Positions 27,913 through 31,708 of a stretch of DNA of 31,708 nucleotides are shown here, piece by piece. Location: positions 1 through 31,708 of the forward strand of contig JADKDJ010000026.1 in assembly GCA_016718405.1 (NCBI GenBank), read 5' to 3'. This DNA is from Candidatus Rhodoferax odensensis. Lineage in GTDB: Bacteria > Pseudomonadota > Gammaproteobacteria > Burkholderiales > Burkholderiaceae_C. Numbering within the stretch: position 1 is the first letter of the stretch; every line of letters begins with the position of its first letter. The translations under genes were made by a program, and so were the position numbers. Below the pieces are notes generated by a model, which did not search any database, was not told the origin of the DNA, and saw nothing but the letters and a program-made list of their open reading frames with translations.

Positions 27913-28565
27913 ATGAAATTCGCAATTCTCGGCACCGGCATCGTCGGTCAAACCATCGGCAGCAAGCTCATCCACTCGGCCCCAGGTCAAAATGGGCGGT
28001 CGCGGGCGGTCAACACCAAGGCGCAGGGCCGGTTTCCGGCGTCAAATTACTGGCGTCCTGAACCTTCCAAGACGCAGCCCGCTTTGGCGAGATCGTCATC
28101 AACGCCACCGCCGGTGGCGTGTCCCTCGGAGGCGTTGCAGGCGGCCACCGCTACCCAAGCGCTGGCGGGCAGGTGCTGATCGACATCGCCAACCCACTGG
28201 ACTTCTCCCAAGGCATGCCGCCCACATTCTGTCAGTGGTCAACACCGATTCACGGGGAGCAGATCCAGCGCGCCACCCGCAAACCACAAAGTCGTCAAAA
28301 CGCCTCAACACTCTGAGCAGCAGACTGATGGTCAACCCCGACGCGGTGGCGGGTGGCGAACACGTCCTGTTCATCAGCGGCATGACGCGATGGCGCCGGG
28401 CAGGTGCTTGATATACTGGCGCAGTTTGGCTGGGACAAGTCCCGTGTGATCGACCTGGGCGACATCGGCACGCGCGCGTACCGAGCAACTGCTGCCGATC
28501 TGGATTCGCTCTGGGGCGCGAAGGGCAAGAACCTGTTCAACTTCCGAATCGCGCGCGGCGCTTGA
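27913..28565 (+). CDS. NADPH-dependent F420 reductase-like NAD(P)-binding oxidoreductase (frame-broken)
   Basis: This Rossmann-fold dinucleotide-binding protein of about 215 residues belongs to the COG2085 (F420H2:NADP oxidoreductase-like) family. MKFAILGTGIVGQTIGSKL gives the GxGxxG cofactor loop at the N-terminus. Across breaks it reads FGEIVINATAGG, VLIDIANPLDFSQGMPPTF, LNTLSSRLMVNPDAVAGGEH with VLFISG, and FGWDKSRVIDLGDIGT, ending near NLFNFRIARGA with the TGA at 28563-28565. AGGA lies about ten bases before the ATG. Beta-proteobacteria generally lack F420, so an NADP-linked substrate other than F420 is likely. A LysR gene is divergent to it, 125 bases away. At least five frame breaks are needed. 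Confidence 0.8.
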
Positions 28566-28739
28566 GCACAGGCCTCGTGCCCTTTGGTCATTGGTACACA
28601 CCACGCGGTCATCCACCGCGCGTGGAGTTTGCAGGACGCCGCCGCGCTGGCAGTACCCGAGCGCCTTGCCCATTGCGTAGTCACCACTGGCGTAGCCCCA
28701 GGTTCGCGCGCACGCCAACGGCAAAGCGCACGCGGCGGC
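28566..28739. other. Unassigned stretch between convergent genes
   Basis: On the minus strand a frame reads YASGDYAMGKALGYC then VLQTPRAVDDRVV, which looks protein-like. I cannot place it in a family, and it is cut short by the surrounding frame breaks. It may be the remnant or 3' part of a small gene. Confidence 0.25.
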
Positions 28740-29800
28740 TTATGCCTGCAGGAAGCGCGCATACCCGTTGGCCTTGCTTTGAGCGCTGAGCGGCACCCGG
28801 CCGGTGTCGGCCATTATCGGCATGGTAAGCGTTGGCCGGTGGCGCCTGCACAATGGCATGCTGACTAAAACCCAGCCGCGCCAGGAAGCGCCGTCCACCA
28901 CCGGCAGCCAGCTCTGCATGTCATTGCTCAGTCCCGGAGTGGCCGTCGTCTCCAACCGGCGCGAACGACGAAAATGCCGCATCACCCTGCCTTCAACCCA
29001 AGCCCCATGCCAGGCCAGTGTTCTTCGCCCCAGTACCGATCGTTGCGCCAATAGAGCCAAAGTACCCGCGCCGCAGCGTCCTTTGCCAGCGTACGCCAAT
29101 GATTGGCCACCATAGCTGCACTGCACGGGCGCTGTGGCGATTTTGACCGGGATCGCCGCCATCACTGCCACCGGAGAAGCGACGTTGCCCAGCAAACCTG
29201 GCGGATGCCGCGCCACTGTGGCAATGGCCGCTAAGCCGCCGACGGACACCCCCCATCACCTGGCCATCGCGACGTGTGCATAAGGCAGCGTCTTTGGCAA
29301 ACGCCACCGTCGCCAAGACCTGATCAGAGGCGGCGCCAGCCATGGGCTCCAATCGCCGGGTGTTGCACGGTCCGGCCTTCTCCGGGTCGAAGTCGCCAAA
29401 GGTCTCCCCAACAACCAAATTTCGCATCGGAACCACCACCACGAAACCCTTGGCCACCAGGTACCGGTGCTGGGTCGGTAGCGGCCTTGTTTATGCGTGT
29501 TGTCCGTGGTGGCCCGTCCGTGGTTGAACACCACTTTTCAGCGGAACGGGCCTCGCCCGCCGGGCCGATAGGATGGTGGATCGGCATGGCGCGGGTTTCC
29601 TGGCGTTGAAACATGTCCTTCAATGTCATTGCCCAGATCCGCACGATCTCCCTCACGCATAACTCTGGCCAGGGGTGGCTTGCCGGTCACTCAACGCAGT
29701 CTCGGCCTGCACTCGCGACAGGTTCATTAAACCCGGCGGGATGACCGCCATCGCGATGGTCGTCACCGCACTTGCTGGCAGCAGAGAAGCGGCATCAGGG
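28740..29800 (-). CDS. Alpha/beta hydrolase family protein (frame-broken)
   Basis: This serine hydrolase is rebuilt across frames. Near 29590-29610 it reads MFQRQETRAMPIH. Then come VVFNHGRATTDNTHKQGRYR (strand and oxyanion region), LVAKGFVVVVPMRNLVVGET, and the nucleophile elbow VMGVSVGGLAA (Ser within GxSxG) near 29230-29270. Later parts are GLSNDMQSWLPVVDG and RVPLSAQSKANGYARFLQA, which ends at 28740. SAVTTIAMAVIPPGLMNL at about 29710-29780 may be a signal peptide, so secretion is possible. The start is not certain; 29800 is an estimate. The gene is divergent from the TetR gene, which may repress it. The substrate is unknown. Confidence 0.7.
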
Positions 29801-29977
29801 GCGTCGCGGTGCTCGACGGTGTGGCGGGGCTGATTCCAGTGCCATCGCAAGATAGTCAGAGATTGTGCCGCGCCATCCGTACGGCACGCCAGACCAGGGC
29901 GCCGTTTGCCTGCAGCCCTCGCGCGGTGGGCCACCTGAGCCAACACGGCCAGCGCTCGGCTCACAGGAGTAAAGCTC

Positions 29978-29990
29978 AGAGTTATACTCT
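29978..29990. promoter_or_regulatory. Candidate TetR operator (13-bp dyad)
   Basis: AGAGT-TAT-ACTCT is a perfect 5-bp inverted repeat with a 3-base centre. It lies immediately before the inferred TetR start and in the gap to the divergent hydrolase. TetR proteins commonly bind such sites in their own promoter region. Confidence 0.45.
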
Positions 29991-30630
29991 AGTCGGGGCG
30001 AACCACTCAACCGGAACCAAACTCCTTGATGCGGCCGCGCGGGCGTTTCTTGAGCATGGCTTGATGCCACGTCAATGGATCCTGCTACGCGTGGGCTGCC
30101 GGTGTCAGCAACGGCAGCCTGTACTCACCACTTCCCCACCCCGTCGCAGTTGGCTTTGATGCTCTACGCCCACACACACCCTGCGTGAGTTCCACGGCGC
30201 CATCTCAGAGCCGATTTCAGGCGGAGTCGGCGCCCGCCGCGCGTCCACGGCCTGATCCGCGCTTCACATCCCGGGGGTGGCCTACCATCCGGATCGCGCC
30301 CGCTTGCTGCACCAGTTGCGCCGCGTCAATGCGGTGGCGCAGACCCAAAGTTGACCTCGTGGACTGGATGCGAACCAGCAGTGCGTACACCCAGTTGCGT
30401 CAGTGGGTGGACCAACTGGTAGTTGGGGACCCGCGGGGCATGCCCTTTGCCGAATGGATGGCGCTGGCGTTTGTTCGGTACTGTCACTTCACGCCTCCCA
30501 ATGGGTCGCCCACCGCCTCACGGGCGTACCGGCCCGCACCTGTGCCAACCTGGAGCAAGGTGCCTGGCGTTTGTCGCCGCCCGTGTTGGCGGTGACTCCG
30601 CCGGGCTGGATCCCGCAGCCCAACCCCTGA
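29991..30630 (+). CDS. TetR-family transcriptional regulator (frame-broken)
   Basis: This is a one-domain DNA-binding repressor of about 210 residues. The N-terminal helix is STGTKLLDAAARAFLEHG. Across a break the helix-turn-helix reads ATSMD, then GVSNGSLYHHFPTPSQLAL-like sequence (from about 30065-30155). The ligand-binding part gives REFHGAISEPI, GWPTIRIA/AYHPDRARLLHQLRR, LRQWVDQLV, MPFAEWMAL and QWVAHRLTGVPARTCANLEQ, ending at the TGA at 30628-30630. No ATG stands in frame at the start. AGTCGGGG at 29991 would read ATGTCGGGG if one T were restored, so the start is inferred. It is divergent from the alpha/beta hydrolase. Confidence 0.72.
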
Positions 30631-30683
30631 CCTGGAACAGCACGCCGTACTCCAGCACCCAGGTGCTCGGCCACCCGGCCAAC

Positions 30684-31390
30684 ATGAATTGGCAAGCCCT
30701 GCTTCTGGATGATTCGCGCGCTACCGCTCGCAACAACCGCGCGCACGCCGCCGAGGACCTGCGCGGTGACGTGCAGCGCGAGCTCACCTCCTGCCCAGCA
30801 TCCCCGGACAGTCCGCCACGCACCCGCACAGATCAGCGACTTTCACTGTGTCACCACCTGGAGCTTAAGGCTTCGGTGCATTGGGGCGGCGTGTTGTTTG
30901 CCGACTTCTACCGGCAGGTCATCCAGGCCTGCGCTTTCACATTTCACCCAGACACCCGGTTTGTGGTGATGCGCGGGCGGGATGGCTACCGCAGCTTGCT
31001 CCCGGGTTACTTGAAGATGATTCGGCCGCAGCCCGATGTGCCGCTGGCCGACCAGCTCAATGGGCCAACCCCTAACGGCGGAACACGGCGCACCGTTGCG
31101 GCCGGTTGCTTTGCCGCAGTACTTACTACAAGTGCGTCAAGCACCTGACGCGCATCGAACTACGGGTGGCAGACCCTCGCTTTCGACCAGCCGGTTTCGC
31201 CTTCATGGACCATCCGCCAGCGGGAGTGGCGCTGGAAGAGCGTGGCCGCTGGGTGCCAGCCTGGCTGTTGCGCCAACTTCACCGAAAGCCGCTTGCCGTG
31301 CCAACCGTCACCCTGTTCGCGGGACTGGCCAACGTACGCCGCCGTCGTCACTCAATCCTTCATGACATTCCCGCGATCCGTGCGCTTTGA
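30684..31390 (+). CDS. Molybdopterin-dependent oxidoreductase (sulfite oxidase fold) (frame-broken)
   Basis: This protein carries the oxidoreductase molybdopterin-binding domain. The signature ISDFHCVTTWSLR (about 30830-30870) includes the cysteine that ligates Mo in the sulfite oxidase family. Then come WGGVLFADFYRQVI, FVVMRGRDGYRSLLP, PLADQLNG, LTRIELRVADPRFRPAGFAF, and a C-terminus ending at 31390. No N-terminal Tat signal or haem domain is seen, so it resembles the short cytoplasmic or peripheral members. The N-terminal ATG at 30684 opens MNWQALLLDDSRATARNNRA. The end overlaps the 3' end of the opposite gene by about 30 bases if both stops are right. The substrate is not known. Confidence 0.68.
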
Positions 31391-31708
31391 ACCAGCGCCC
31401 CAAGGTCTCGAACCCGCGTTCCATATCCCGGCCCCAGGGCCTGCTTCCGTGTTGATACGCAAACACCCACGAATTTGGCTTGAGCTTGAGAACACTTTTC
31501 ACCCCCGGCGCAAAGGCGATACTCCCTGTGCCACCGCGCGCTTAAGCAGCGCCAGCGTATCCTACGGGGTCCGGCAAGGCGAGCCACAGCCACCAGCCGC
31601 CCGAAGCGCTGACAACCCGTGTTCTGGCCGGGAAGTGGCGTGCCACGCGCTTCAGCGCCAAGGGAAGCGTTCAAGGCCAAACGTTCGCGCAAACGACGCA
31701 GGTGCAGC
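31360..31708 (-). CDS. MocR/aminotransferase-like PLP-dependent protein, C-terminal part, cut by window edge
   Basis: Rebuilt on the minus strand this reads RHFPARTRVVSASGGWWLWL-ALPDPV, then DTLALLKRAVAQG, then IAFAPGVKSVLKL and SRPWGRDMERGFETLGRW. That is the C-terminal small domain of fold-type I PLP enzymes, closest in style to GntR-MocR regulators and related aminotransferases (GGxxLWLxLP, then xxGxxxAPG, then a final helix ending ETLGRL). The PLP lysine and any N-terminal winged helix lie beyond the right edge. The exact stop is uncertain, at 31360 or a little higher. There are at least three frame breaks in 300 bases. Confidence 0.55.
   Translation of the reverse strand, partial: LHLRRLRERLALNASLGAEARGTPLPGQNTGCQRFGRLVAVARLAGPRRIRWRCLSARWHREYRLCAGGEKCSQAQAKFVGVCVSTRKQALGPGYGTRVRDLGALVQSARIAGMS

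Noticed and set aside
1..31708. CRISPR arrays, tRNA or rRNA genes and insertion sequences
   Set aside because: I found no regularly spaced repeats, no tRNA T-loop or acceptor pattern and no transposase motif. A covariance-model scan would settle the RNA genes.

Overview
The window looks like chromosomal DNA from a high-GC beta-proteobacterium, most likely Burkholderiales and close to Comamonadaceae. The reasons are the tripartite tricarboxylate (Tct/Bug) transport genes, the TctDE-like two-component pair and the general protein style. This placement is an inference from gene content. Only 4.1-8.8 kb, 9.0-10.2 kb and 10.9-15 kb read cleanly. Elsewhere single-base frame breaks cut obviously intact protein families, often at homopolymers. 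They become very dense after about 22.5 kb, so most genes there are described as reconstructed across frames.

Region 1 (1-7913, all minus strand) is a signalling block. In order of transcription it holds a multi-PAS GGDEF/EAL protein, a bacteriohemerythrin with a complete di-iron ligand set, a PAS/sigma-54 activator, and a zinc-ribbon/class III nucleotide cyclase/ATPase protein that runs off the left edge. The last two appear fused in one long frame only because of one extra base in a C5 run.

Region 2 (8166-10756, plus strand) holds a membrane-anchored unknown and then a small island of foreign appearance. The island has a restriction-endonuclease-fold protein, a HEPN (RiboL-PSP type) protein with an intact RX4H motif, and a decayed TPR protein. 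The ends of the two nuclease-like units are imperfectly complementary and an attC-like hairpin lies between them, which suggests integron-type gene cassettes. No integrase is present. This is the best candidate in the window for an undescribed accessory system.

Region 3 (10910-21872, all minus strand) is about 11 kb of co-directional metabolic genes. In order of transcription they are a HisN-like phosphatase, a glutamine-synthetase-like ligase, an iron-type alcohol dehydrogenase, a gamma-glutamyl hydrolase of the PuuD type, an aldehyde dehydrogenase, a DUF2332 protein, two tandem paralogous TctC/Bug binding proteins, TctB and TctA. The ligase, alcohol dehydrogenase, aldehyde dehydrogenase and hydrolase fit gamma-glutamylation catabolism of an amino-alcohol better than the classical putrescine Puu route, because no FAD amine oxidase is visible.

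Region 4 (22051-31708) is heavily frame-broken. It holds a TctD/TctE-like two-component system translationally coupled to an HslR (S4) protein, a convergent UvrD/Rep-type helicase, a LysR regulator divergent from an F420-reductase-like NADP oxidoreductase, an alpha/beta hydrolase divergent from a TetR regulator, a sulfite-oxidase-fold molybdopterin protein, and the C-terminus of a MocR-type PLP-dependent protein at the right edge. Short perfect dyads lie in three divergent promoter regions at 21984-22004, 27880-27892 and 29978-29990. I recognised no tRNA, rRNA, CRISPR array, insertion sequence or integrase.
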